Assembly (NCBI RefSeq): GCF_023349125.1
Contig: NZ_JAKIKT010000009.1
Location: forward strand, 1-64,000
Direction of reading: 5' to 3'
Source of the DNA: Shewanella corallii
Lineage (GTDB): Bacteria; Pseudomonadota; Gammaproteobacteria; Enterobacterales; Shewanellaceae
Length of the DNA stretch: 64,000 nt
The translations under genes and the position numbers were made by a program. Under the pieces are notes generated by a model. The model was not told the DNA's origin. It searched no databases and was given only the letters and a program-made list of their open reading frames with translations. Below, one piece after another: positions 9,394 through 18,300 of this stretch (positions are counted from its first letter, which is position 1; each line of letters opens with the position of its first letter).

Positions 9394-9469
9394 GCCCGAA
9401 TAGCTCAGTTGGTAGAGCAGCGGATTGAAAATCCGCGTGTCCCTGGTTCGATTCCGGGTTCGGGCACCA
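9394..9469 (+). tRNA. tRNA-Phe (GAA), copy 2
   Basis: Identical to tRNA-Phe copy 1, with encoded CCA. No convincing promoter is visible in the 22 bp between the preceding terminator and this gene. Confidence 0.98.
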
Positions 9470-9528
9470 CTCTTTACTCTGACATCTTGATGTCTGCTAC
9501 CAAAGGTAAAGAGTTTACTGTTCTCAAT

Positions 9529-9615
9529 GCAGGTGTGGTGGAATTGGTAGACACGCCAGCTTCAGGTGCTGGTGCCCTCACGGGCGTGGAAGTTCAAGTC
9601 TTCTCACCTGTACCA
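9529..9615 (+). tRNA. tRNA-Leu (CAG), copy 4
   Basis: Identical to tRNA-Leu copy 1. The 59-nt spacer before it contains a CTCTTTAC / GTAAAGAG inverted repeat. Confidence 0.97.
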
Positions 9616-9688
9616 AATACAGGCTTTGTTGTGAGCTGATTGTTGGTACACAGCAAAGAGATAAACATCAGGTTTATCAAAAAGTTTT

Positions 9689-9764
9689 GCCCGAATAGCT
9701 CAGTTGGTAGAGCAGCGGATTGAAAATCCGCGTGTCCCTGGTTCGATTCCGGGTTCGGGCACCA
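9689..9764 (+). tRNA. tRNA-Phe (GAA), copy 3
   Basis: Identical to the other tRNA-Phe copies, with encoded CCA. Confidence 0.98.
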
Positions 9765-9822
9765 CTCTTTACTTCGGCTGAAAAGTCTGCTACCAAGGGT
9801 AAAGAGTTTTAAAAAGTTCAAT

Positions 9823-9909
9823 GCAGGTGTGGTGGAATTGGTAGACACGCCAGCTTCAGGTGCTGGTGCCCTCACGGGCGTGGAAGTTCAAGTCTTCTCA
9901 CCTGTACCA
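9823..9909 (+). tRNA. tRNA-Leu (CAG), copy 5
   Basis: Identical to tRNA-Leu copy 1. Last tRNA in the cluster. The preceding spacer again has a CTCTTTAC / GTAAAGAG inverted repeat, so the Phe-spacer-Leu unit appears to have been duplicated as a block. Confidence 0.97.
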
Positions 9910-9915
9910 CATTGA

Positions 9916-9954
9916 GATACAAAAAAGCCTCGCTCTGCGAGGCTTTTTTGTATC
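9916..9954. terminator. Terminator of the tRNA cluster
   Basis: Long stem GATACAAAAAAGCCTCG / CGAGGCTTTTTTGTATC with a 5-nt loop. The embedded A and T runs let it work in either direction. Confidence 0.88.
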
Positions 9955-9991
9955 TGTCGTTCTCTCTCTGGCTGAAATAGCTTTTACACCA

Positions 9992-10018
9992 AATAAAAAG
10001 GACCGGATAACCGGCCCT
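9992..10018 (-). terminator. Terminator of the chemoreceptor gene
   Basis: On the minus strand, AGGGCCGG / CCGGTCCT with a TTAT loop, followed by a T-rich run. Confidence 0.7.
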
Positions 10019-10044
10019 GTTCGGGTTCAGGAAAGTGCTGCAGG

Positions 10045-11907
10045 CTAAGCCTTAAACCTGCTGACAGAGGCCAGCAGCTCAGCTGCCTTATCTTCCAGAG
10101 TTGCACTGTCTTTGGCGTTAACGATTGCCGCCTTCGAGGAGCTCTCGGCCACATCCCGGATCACCAGAACATTCTTGTTCACCTCGTTGGCCACCATACT
10201 CTGCTGTTCAATTGCGGCAGCAATTTGAGTACTCATGTCCATGATATTACTGATGTCCTGATTGATTTGCTCCAGAGCATCCCCTGCCGCTGCAGCCTGA
10301 GCTACGCTGTCATTGCCCTGGCGCTGGCTGGTTTGCATCATGGACACTACTGTTTGAGTGCGGGTCTGCAGGTTATCAATAATAGTGGCAATCTCATTAG
10401 TGGACTCCTGGGTCCGCATCGCCAGTGAACGCACTTCATCGGCCACCACAGCAAACCCCCTTCCCTGCTCGCCGGCGCGTGCGGCTTCGATGGCTGCATT
10501 CAATGCCAGCAGGTTGGTTTGATCTGCAATCCCACGGATTACATCCAAAACCTGACCTATTGTCTCTCCATCTTTGGCAAGCTCGGAAACCACGTCCCCA
10601 CTGTCATCCAGTTTATCTGCCAAGGTCTGGATCATGGTTATGGTATGCTGCACAGCGTGTTGACCCTGCTGCGCGTTTTCATGAGTCTTGGCGGCTTTGC
10701 CTGCTGCCAGCTCGGTACTGTTGGCAATCTCTTCTATGGTCGCCCCCATTTCCGTGATAGCAGTTGCCACCATATCGGTTTCGTTCAGTTGGCTGGTAAT
10801 TCCATCAGAAGATTTGCGTGCAGTCTCAGACAGAGACAGGCAGGAGTCATTGACCTGAGTGACAGAGTCGTTGACCTGCCTGATAAGCGCCTGAAAGTTT
10901 TCCAGCATATTATTGAAGTGCAGCGCTATCTGGCCAAGTTCATCCTGACGGGAAGTATCACAACGAAGGGTCAAATCCCTTTCGGTTTCAACCCGAGTGA
11001 TCAGTGCAGTGATCTGCTCTACCGGATTCACTATGCTGCGGATAATCGCTACCGTAAATACCGCAAGCACGGCGGCTAAGCAGGCAAATACGCCAAGAGA
11101 TATCATAGTATTACGGGAGGTCTCTGCCTCATAGACTGCAAGGGTTTTCTCATTCAAGGCAACAAACAGTTTGTCCATCTGTGCACTCAACTGACTCAAC
11201 TGACCTTTCAAACCGTCACCGTCACCAAGCCCCAGTTGCTGCTCTCTCTCCACTAACGCCCTGAAGTCATTCTGGTAGACCTGCATCAAACTGCTGATTT
11301 CCCTCTGAGTCTCTGACGATACACCGCTGACCTTGAGACGCTGGGAAAACAGCTCGATATTATTATTAAAGCGATCCAGATACTTGACGTCGCGGCGCAA
11401 CATAAAGTCTTTCTCGTTGCGTCTGAGCTGCAACATCAGCACTGTCAGAGCATCCTGCTGCTCCTGTTTCAACTTAGACTCTACATTATGCACTGCCTGT
11501 CTCAGCTCACCATAAAGCCCACTCTTGGGCGTCATACCGATTTCAATTTGAAGTTGAGCTGCAATGTCGAAAGATTGAGTGTATTGTCGGCTGACATTCA
11601 TAAACTCATCCAGTAACTGCTGGGAGACATTAAATCCGGCGTAAATGTGGCTTAAGCTTGCCACGGTAGTAGCCAGGTGCTCCCTGTCTTTCTGATGGCG
11701 GGCGGTGTACTTGTCATCAAGCCGTGTGAAGAAATCCTTCTCGTCTTTTCTCAAACGGAGCAAATCCCGCTCCAGTTCTACTATATGCTTTACTGCCGTA
11801 TCCAGCTCTTCCTGAGTGGATTGGGCCTGCAGCTGCAGTACAAAGATCAGCACAACTGTGCCCAATCCCAATAATGCATTCAGCATCAATTTACGACGAA
11901 TCAACAT
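10045..11907 (-). CDS. Methyl-accepting chemotaxis protein
   Basis: 620-residue transmembrane chemoreceptor. TM1 is near residues 9-28, followed by an all-helical periplasmic sensor of about 240 residues (two related helix pairs with [13 protein letters not shown] and [13 protein letters not shown], as in HBM-type double four-helix bundles). TM2 is near 270-290, followed by HAMP and a cytoplasmic signalling hairpin with the tip [21 protein letters not shown] that binds CheA/CheW. HBM sensors in other bacteria bind organic acids or bile-type ligands, but the ligand here is unknown. AGGAA precedes the ATG at 11907. Monocistronic, and divergent from the sigma factor operon. Confidence 0.95.
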   Translation of the reverse strand: MLIRRKLMLNALLGLGTVVLIFVLQLQAQSTQEELDTAVKHIVELERDLLRLRKDEKDFFTRLDDKYTARHQKDREHLATTVASLSHIYAGFNVSQQLLDEFMNVSRQYTQSFDIAAQLQIEIGMTPKSGLYGELRQAVHNVESKLKQEQQDALTVLMLQLRRNEKDFMLRRDVKYLDRFNNNIELFSQRLKVSGVSSETQREISSLMQVYQNDFRALVEREQQLGLGDGDGLKGQLSQLSAQMDKLFVALNEKTLAVYEAETSRNTMISLGVFACLAAVLAVFTVAIIRSIVNPVEQITALITRVETERDLTLRCDTSRQDELGQIALHFNNMLENFQALIRQVNDSVTQVNDSCLSLSETARKSSDGITSQLNETDMVATAITEMGATIEEIANSTELAAGKAAKTHENAQQGQHAVQHTITMIQTLADKLDDSGDVVSELAKDGETIGQVLDVIRGIADQTNLLALNAAIEAARAGEQGRGFAVVADEVRSLAMRTQESTNEIATIIDNLQTRTQTVVSMMQTSQRQGNDSVAQAAAAGDALEQINQDISNIMDMSTQIAAAIEQQSMVANEVNKNVLVIRDVAESSSKAAIVNAKDSATLEDKAAELLASVSRFKA

Positions 11908-12192
11908 ATTATTTCCTGTTGTTTTTATTATTCAGATGGCGACATCCTGCCTAACTCGCAACCTTGTTATACATTTGTGATACTAACCCCCAGTGTGCGC
12001 AACTTATTAAACTCGCTACAAAAGTGCGACAACTGTCATAAAAATGTCAACTTCACACACTCTTTATCGTTTGCCAGCCAACTTTATTTAGTTCAACCGA
12101 TGTTTTTTTAATCAGACTTTAAACCTTTTATGTCTTTAACAGCATCTAAACAGTAAGCGACCAGATAAACCGGAAAAGGAAACTCTCATCCA

Positions 12193-12720
12193 GTGGCACT
12201 GAAATCGATACCGGAAACAGATCAACATCAAGCCTTCTGGATTGAACAAGCCAGAGCGGGAGACCAGCAGGCATTCCATCAGTTGTATCTGAAATATCGA
12301 AACCGGGTTTATACCCTGGCGCTGCGGCTGGCTGCGGATATACCGCTGGCTGAAGAGTTAACCCAGGACTGTTTTGTTCACCTTTGGCAGCAGTTGCACC
12401 AGTTTGACGGCCACTCAGAGTTCGCTACATGGATGCACAGGGTGTGCGTGAATCAATGTCTCTATTCGCTGCGGCGTCATCAGAGGTTTTGGCACAGGTT
12501 TTTGCCGGGCGAGACAGATATCGAGGTACATGGTCACCAATATCAGGGCCTGGACAAAATGTTGCTCAAACTGCCACAGCGCGCCCGTCAGGTATTTGTC
12601 CTGCACGCACTGGAAGGTTACAGACATGAAGAGATAGCAGAGCTGATGCAGATTGCATCTGGGACCAGCAAGGCTCAGTACCACAGAGCCAGACAACTGC
12701 TGAAGGAGATGTTGGTATGA
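12193..12720 (+). CDS. ECF-type RNA polymerase sigma factor
   Basis: 175-residue sigma-70-family ECF factor. Region 2 spans about residues 22-90 (FHQLYLKYRNRVYTLALRL...AEELTQDCFVHLWQQL). Region 4 spans about 120-172 (LPQRARQVFVLHALEGYRHEEIAELMQIASGTSKAQYHRAR) with the recognition helix-turn-helix. It starts with GTG at 12193 and overlaps the next gene by ATGA (12717-12720). It is probably held by the downstream anti-sigma-like protein. I could not identify a matching ECF promoter in the 285-bp divergent intergenic region. Confidence 0.92.
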   Translation: MALKSIPETDQHQAFWIEQARAGDQQAFHQLYLKYRNRVYTLALRLAADIPLAEELTQDCFVHLWQQLHQFDGHSEFATWMHRVCVNQCLYSLRRHQRFWHRFLPGETDIEVHGHQYQGLDKMLLKLPQRARQVFVLHALEGYRHEEIAELMQIASGTSKAQYHRARQLLKEMLV

Positions 12721-13232
12721 GTGACCAGGATAAACAGCTCGAGCAACTGTTGAACACAGCCAGAGAACAGATAGCACCGGAGCGTGACCTCTGGCCGGGG
12801 ATTCAGGCGCGTATCCACCAGGAAAAAAACCAGACGACTGGTAAGCGCAGTTATCGCCCGGCACTGGCCATAGCAGCACTGTTATTGGCTTGTCTGATGT
12901 TTGGCTGGCAGTTAACAGGCCCAATGAGCCAGAGTGTCGACCCGGCCCTGATAACTTTGGTCGAGTCTACCCGCCAGCAGCACAAAGATCAGCTCAGTCA
13001 GCTGCAGCAAGCGTTTCGCCCGGTCAAGTTGCAACCCAGTCAGGCGCAGCAAGCGATTGAAATGGGTGCAGAACAACTGAAAGGCGCAGAACAGCAAGTA
13101 TATCAGGAGCTGCTCAAAGCACCGGATAACCAATCTTTATGGGAGATGTGGCTATGGCTGCATCGCCAGGAAATCGAACTTCAGCTGGATAGCCAACAGG
13201 TGTCCAGCCAACCACAAGGAGCACAAATATGA
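12717..13232 (+). CDS. Putative membrane anti-sigma factor
   Basis: 171 residues. A cytoplasmic N-terminus (about 1-42) contains RDLWPGIQARI, a motif common in anti-sigma-like proteins encoded after ECF factors, followed by one transmembrane helix near residues 45-65 (PALAIAALLLACLMFGW) and a Gln/Lys-rich, probably coiled-coil periplasmic domain. There is no zinc-binding HxxxCxxC motif. It overlaps both neighbours by four bases (ATGA), which implies translational coupling and stoichiometric control of the sigma factor. The role is inferred from topology and gene order. Confidence 0.7.
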   Translation: MSDQDKQLEQLLNTAREQIAPERDLWPGIQARIHQEKNQTTGKRSYRPALAIAALLLACLMFGWQLTGPMSQSVDPALITLVESTRQQHKDQLSQLQQAFRPVKLQPSQAQQAIEMGAEQLKGAEQQVYQELLKAPDNQSLWEMWLWLHRQEIELQLDSQQVSSQPQGAQI

Positions 13233-14167
13233 CCCGATTAATGACGAATACCATATTGCTGAGCCTTACCCTGCTCGGCTCAGGATGGGCAATCGCCGCA
13301 GAGACAGTGGACGAAAGCCGCGACGTTTCCGGTAAATCCAATGTCAGCATTAAAGTTCAGCGGGGCGATGTGAATATAAAGTCCTGGGACAGATCTGAGA
13401 TCCAGGTAAAGGGCACCCTGGATGACCTGAGTGAAGGCCTTGTTTTTACCGTGTCTGGAGAGCAAGTCACTATCGAAGATACCATGCCCCAAAGTTACAA
13501 GGGTAAAGGCCAGGGCTCTAAGCTGACCATCATGCTTCCTTCTGACTCTCATATTGAAGCAGAAGGAGTTTCCAGCGATTACAGAATTACCGAAATTGGC
13601 GGGTTGGTATCCATGCAGAATGTCAGCGGTGATGTCACAGTATCCAAAATCGGTGGTGGCGCCAGCCTCACTACAATTTCTGGCGATATCGAAGCGACAG
13701 AGATAGACAGTGCAATGGACCTGTCCACTATCTCCGGAGAGATTAAGGTCAACGGCGGCGAGCGTAAGCTGGGACTGTCCACTGTCAGTGGCGAAATAGA
13801 GGTCAACACCAATGCCACCGGCATTAAGCTGGAGACCGTGTCAGGGGAAGTGGAACTGAAAGCGCCACAACTGACTCAGCTTATGGTCAACAGCGTCAGT
13901 GGCGACGTAGATATCAACACCTCAGGAATACTGGAGCAAGCCAAACTGGATAGTGTTAGTGGCGATATCAGTATCAACTTCGACTCTGCTCCCAATGCCA
14001 GGTTCCGTATCAACGGCGGACCGGGTGGTCGTATCGACAATCAACTGACTGACGATAAGCCAAACAAAGCCAAATACACCCGCCAGCAAAGCCTTCAATT
14101 CACCAGCGGCTCAGGTGGCGGTACTGTAGTGATAAATACTATCAGCGGTAAGCTGGCAATCAATTAA
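13229..14167 (+). CDS. DUF4097 beta-repeat exported protein
   Basis: 312 residues. The signal peptide ends near AIAAE. The rest is a DUF4097-type parallel beta structure built from repeats with the core [VI]SGDI or [VI]SGEI (about nine copies between residues 125 and 260: NVSGDV, TISGDI, TISGEI, TVSGEI, TVSGEV, SVSGDV, SVSGDI). Third gene of the ECF operon, joined to the anti-sigma-like gene by an ATGA overlap. It is likely an envelope protein whose expression, or function as sensor or effector, belongs to this stress circuit. Its 3' end overlaps the convergent LysR gene by 8 bp. No enzymatic function is predicted. Confidence 0.82.
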   Translation: MTRLMTNTILLSLTLLGSGWAIAAETVDESRDVSGKSNVSIKVQRGDVNIKSWDRSEIQVKGTLDDLSEGLVFTVSGEQVTIEDTMPQSYKGKGQGSKLTIMLPSDSHIEAEGVSSDYRITEIGGLVSMQNVSGDVTVSKIGGGASLTTISGDIEATEIDSAMDLSTISGEIKVNGGERKLGLSTVSGEIEVNTNATGIKLETVSGEVELKAPQLTQLMVNSVSGDVDINTSGILEQAKLDSVSGDISINFDSAPNARFRINGGPGGRIDNQLTDDKPNKAKYTRQQSLQFTSGSGGGTVVINTISGKLAIN

Positions 14168-15089
14168 GTAGACCAACCTGCCTGCTTGCCCCTCTTGGCA
14201 TCAGGCAGGTTAAAAACTCAGAAGCGCCCGGAGCCTGAGTCTGGCCTTTGAGAGTCACCACACTAAAGTGAGCTTTCAACTCAGGCATATCCAGCGGATT
14301 CAGAGAGATAAGCTCATGTTCAGCCAACTCGTCTCTGATAGCTATCTCAGGTGTAATCGCCAACATATCGCAGTTTTGCAATGACGCCTTGATAGGTTGA
14401 AATTGGTCGAATCTGACCAGGCCGGCAAAATCCGCCCTTTCCTTACTGAACAGATCACCGAAAATCTCGAACATGCTGGCGGGAAGGTTGCGGGGAATAG
14501 CCAGCGGATAGCAGCGTAAATCAGACATGGTCAATGGACCTGGCTTACCCAGCAAAGGATGGCCGGCGCGACAACAGAACACAGCACTGAACTCCGGAAG
14601 TGGCAACAGATCAACATCATCACACTTGTCCAGGCCTGTACCTTTTGTTTCCGCAATAAAAAGAGATAACTGACCTTTAATTAAAGAGTTATACAAGGGC
14701 TGCCAACTGTCTACTTTCAAATCGACTCCGATAAGAGGATGGCGCCGAACAAATTCACCAATAACAGGACCGAGAATGCTGGTCGCTGGAATGGGACTGG
14801 CTCCCACCACCAACTCGCCGGTATTCAACCCTTTCATGGCGTCCAACTCCTCCTTGAGACAATCCACACTCAATAGAATTTTCTCTCCATGGCTTTGCAC
14901 CAACTCACCATAAGCGGTCAACTTTACCGTTTTGGCATTACGGTCCAGCAATTTAACCCCAAGCAAGCTCTCAAGCTTTTGAATGCTTCTGGACAATGAA
15001 GGCTGTGCCAGGTTCAGTTCGGTCGCTGCCCGGTTGAAGTGCCTCACCCTGGCCAACACCATAAAGTGTTTCAGGTGTCTTAATTCCAT
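14160..15089 (-). CDS. LysR-type regulator, cassette copy 1
   Basis: 309-residue LysR-family transcription factor with an N-terminal winged helix (HFNRAATELNLAQPSLSRSIQKLESLLGVKLLDR) and a C-terminal two-lobe effector domain (about 90-295). It is divergent from the large secreted protease at 15393. A near-identical arrangement with a paralogous LysR recurs at 20402. It probably controls the divergent protease through the GTGACAATTTGTATCAA site 83 bp upstream of its start. The inducer is unknown. The stop codon overlaps the end of the DUF4097 gene. Confidence 0.9.
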   Translation of the reverse strand: MELRHLKHFMVLARVRHFNRAATELNLAQPSLSRSIQKLESLLGVKLLDRNAKTVKLTAYGELVQSHGEKILLSVDCLKEELDAMKGLNTGELVVGASPIPATSILGPVIGEFVRRHPLIGVDLKVDSWQPLYNSLIKGQLSLFIAETKGTGLDKCDDVDLLPLPEFSAVFCCRAGHPLLGKPGPLTMSDLRCYPLAIPRNLPASMFEIFGDLFSKERADFAGLVRFDQFQPIKASLQNCDMLAITPEIAIRDELAEHELISLNPLDMPELKAHFSVVTLKGQTQAPGASEFLTCLMPRGASRQVGLLN

Positions 15090-15392
15090 CCGCTGGTTAC
15101 CTGCCTTTCATAATCCCTTTCGAAGAAATGTTATATTTATGTAATAACTTATTCCAAACAATAGTTTAGCCGTGACAATTTGTATCAAGCATGCACAAAC
15201 TGCATCGCTTTGCCCCCTCAAACCCACTCCTCGATAGCCACGGGTGCCCACCCCGGCTCATTAATAGCTTTTATGCATTATTAAACCAAGCCGAATGCAT
15301 TGGATTCATGTTGCAAAACTGCAACAGAATCAAACAGCAACCCGAGTCTATGGTTGCCGGAAAAATAACAAATCAAAACACGGAAGAGTCAC
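15090..15392. promoter_or_regulatory. Divergent LysR / protease control region, copy 1
   Basis: 303-bp gene-free interval. At 15172-15188 it contains GTGACAATTTGTATCAA, a 17-base imperfect dyad shared (one difference) with the second cassette at the same place relative to both genes. This is the best candidate operator for the LysR protein. The stretch from 15126 to 15160 is very A/T-rich. I could not assign a definite -35/-10 pair. Confidence 0.6.
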
Positions 15393-18300
15393 ATGAAACT
15401 GAAGAAAATCAGTCTGATGACACTGGCCGCTCTGTATACCACTGGATTGGGTGCGACACTGAATACACAGGTGAACACTCATCAGGGCAACAGTGAGATA
15501 CGGCCTGTCAAACTGACCGAAGATATGATGGTCAGCAATCGGGAAAGTAAGTCACACCCTACGCAAACCGTACCCGGAAAGCCCGGTCAGATCGGAGTAA
15601 ACGTTCACCGTGCAGCTCAGGGCAGCGCACTTAACCGCGCTCCATTTGATTGGGAACAGGATATTCAGGGTCCACAAACCTATATCATCCAGTTTGAAGA
15701 TGCTCCTGCTGCACTGTACCGTGGCGACCTGCCCGGATTGGCAGCAACTTCGCCACGTACTTTTGCCCCGGCTATGGGCAGCGGTCAACGCTATGGAAAG
15801 CTGGATATTAAGCAGCCTGAACTCAGTTCATATCAGACCTACCTGACCCAGCGTCAGGACAAGGCTGTTGCCAATATCAAAACATTGGCGCCCAATGCCG
15901 AGATCAAGCGCCGCTTCAATATCGCGCTGAACGGCGTCACCATGGAGCTGACTCAAGAGCAAGCGGCACAGGTTGCCAAGATGCCCGGAGTCACTGCAGT
16001 AACCCGCTCCAAGAACTATAAGCTGTTTACTGATGTGGGTCCGGCCCATATTGGCGCTGATAAGTTGTGGACTGGCCAGGGCGTTCCAGCCAACGTACCT
16101 GTCCGCGGTGAAGGTATTGTTGCCGGTATTATCGATACAGGTATTAACTCAGACCACCCCTCTTTCGCTGCGGTATCCGGTGACGGCTATGAGCACGTGA
16201 ACCCTATGGGCGAAGGTAACTATGTCGGTGATTGCGTCGAGTCACCTGAGCTTTGTAACGATAAACTTATCGGTATTCGCTCCTATGACACAATTACTGA
16301 TACCTATAAAGACCCCGCATTCCAGCCAGATGCATCTCCATGGGACCTGGATTACAAGCGTCCGCCAAATGGTGAAGATTACAATGGCCACGGCTCCCAC
16401 ACAGCCGGTACCGTCGCAGGTAATATGCTGTATGACGTCGCATTCCAGATCCCTGAGCCGGTAGAGACAGGAGACGGTTTCGATACAGAACTGGTATTCC
16501 CTGAAGTTTCAGGTGTTGCTCCACGTGCCAACGTCATCGCGTATCAAGTGTGTTACCCCGGCGACGGCAGCTATGGTGACTCTTACGGCGGCTGTCCGGG
16601 TGATGTGCTGGTAGCTGCTATCGAAGATGCCATTAAAGATGGTGTTGACGTTATCAATTTCTCCATCGGTGGTATTGAAAGCCTGCCATGGTATGACGCC
16701 ATTGAAATGGCCTTCCTGTCAGCCCGCGAAGCCGGTATCTCAGTAGCGGCCTCTGCCGGTAACTGGGGACGCTATGGTCCATCACTGATCGACCATGTTT
16801 CTCCATGGCTGACCTCGGTAGCGGCATCTACCCATGGTCGTCTAATTGACCCAATCAAAGGTTCTCTGGATCTCGTGGGAACCGATGCCCCTATGGGCAT
16901 TGAAGGGCATGGTGTCACCGGTAGCTTTACCGGCACCCTGGTTGATGCTGCAGACTTTGGTGATGAACTGTGTCTTGAGCCATTTGAACCGGGCACCTTT
17001 GACGCCGACGATATTGTTATCTGTAAGCGTGGCGACATCGCCCGTGTCGCCAAAGGCACCAATGTTGCCGCAGGTGGCGCTGGCGCGGTTATCCTGTATA
17101 ACGCAGTTTCATGGGATGATGGTACCGGCGGTAACTCGCTGAATATGAATCCATTCCCAATTCCGGGATTGCATATTGATCTGTATTCGGGTCAAGACCT
17201 GCTGGACTGGGTAGCCACTACCCCAGGCGCACAGGCAAGCATCACTCCTTCTGTGATCCAGGCTTCTGAGCGCGAAGCGGATGTACTGGCTGACTTCTCC
17301 TCCCGTGGCCCAAGCACCACTAACCCGGATGTAATGGCCCCCAATGTGTCAGCTCCGGGCGTAGATGTATTTGCCGCATGGGCTGATGACATGCCATTCA
17401 GTCAATACTCAGCGCCAGCTGACTATGCAGCTATCAGTGGTACCTCCATGTCGGGACCTCATGTAGCGGGTGCTCTGGCCCTGCTGACTCAGGCCCACCC
17501 AGAGTGGACTCCAGCAATGATCCAATCTGCTCTGATGATGACAGCTCTGCCGGGTAAAACCCGCGAGTGGGATGAAAGCCTGCGTGAGTCTACCTTCTAT
17601 GAAATGGGCAGTGGTGTTATCAACGTCGCCCGCGCGGTAAAGGCTGGCCTGGTATTGGATGAGAATGGTGACAACTACCGTGCCGCCAACCCGGATCAGG
17701 GTGGTGATGTGACCGCGCTGAACCTGCCTTATCTGGCAAACTCGGCCTGCGAAAGCAGCTGTACCTGGATGCGTACCTTTACCGCCACTGAAGACGGTGA
17801 CTGGACTGTATCTGCCGAGACAATTACAGCTGAAGGTGCGCCTTTCCTTGAGCTGGATGTCTATCCAAAGAACTTCAGTGTGAAAGCCGGTGAAAGCCAG
17901 ACTCTGATGGTTACCGCCAAGGTACTGGATGTTGAGTCTGTAAACGCCAGCTCTGCCAACTATGAAGTCTTTGGCAAGGTACATCTGACTCCGGCCAGCG
18001 ACAGCTTGCCTGAGCAACATCTGCCGGTGATGGCACGCTTTGCCGGTTCCACCCTGCCCAAGATTGTCAGTGGCCAGATCCACCGCGATACAGGAACCAT
18101 GCTGACACCTGAGCTGATGACCAAAGAGATTGCCGATCTGAGCGTTAAGGTGAGTGGTCTGGTGGCCGGTGAGCAAAAAGAGCATCTGCTGAGCTCAGCC
18201 AGTGCTCAGGACTACAGCTTCGAAGAACCTGAAACCCTGATGGACAATCCTGGTATCGAGATCCACTTCTTCGATGTGCCTGAAGGTACCCGTCGTATTG

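Noticed and set aside
8872-9909. Repeated units resembling a CRISPR-like array
   Set aside because: The repeats are complete tRNA-Phe and tRNA-Leu genes with anticodons, variable arms and CCA ends.
14175-14211. Inverted repeat AACCTGCCTG / CAGGCAGGTT after the DUF4097 gene as a terminator
   Set aside because: It lies inside the LysR coding sequence and has no T-run on either side in the required direction.
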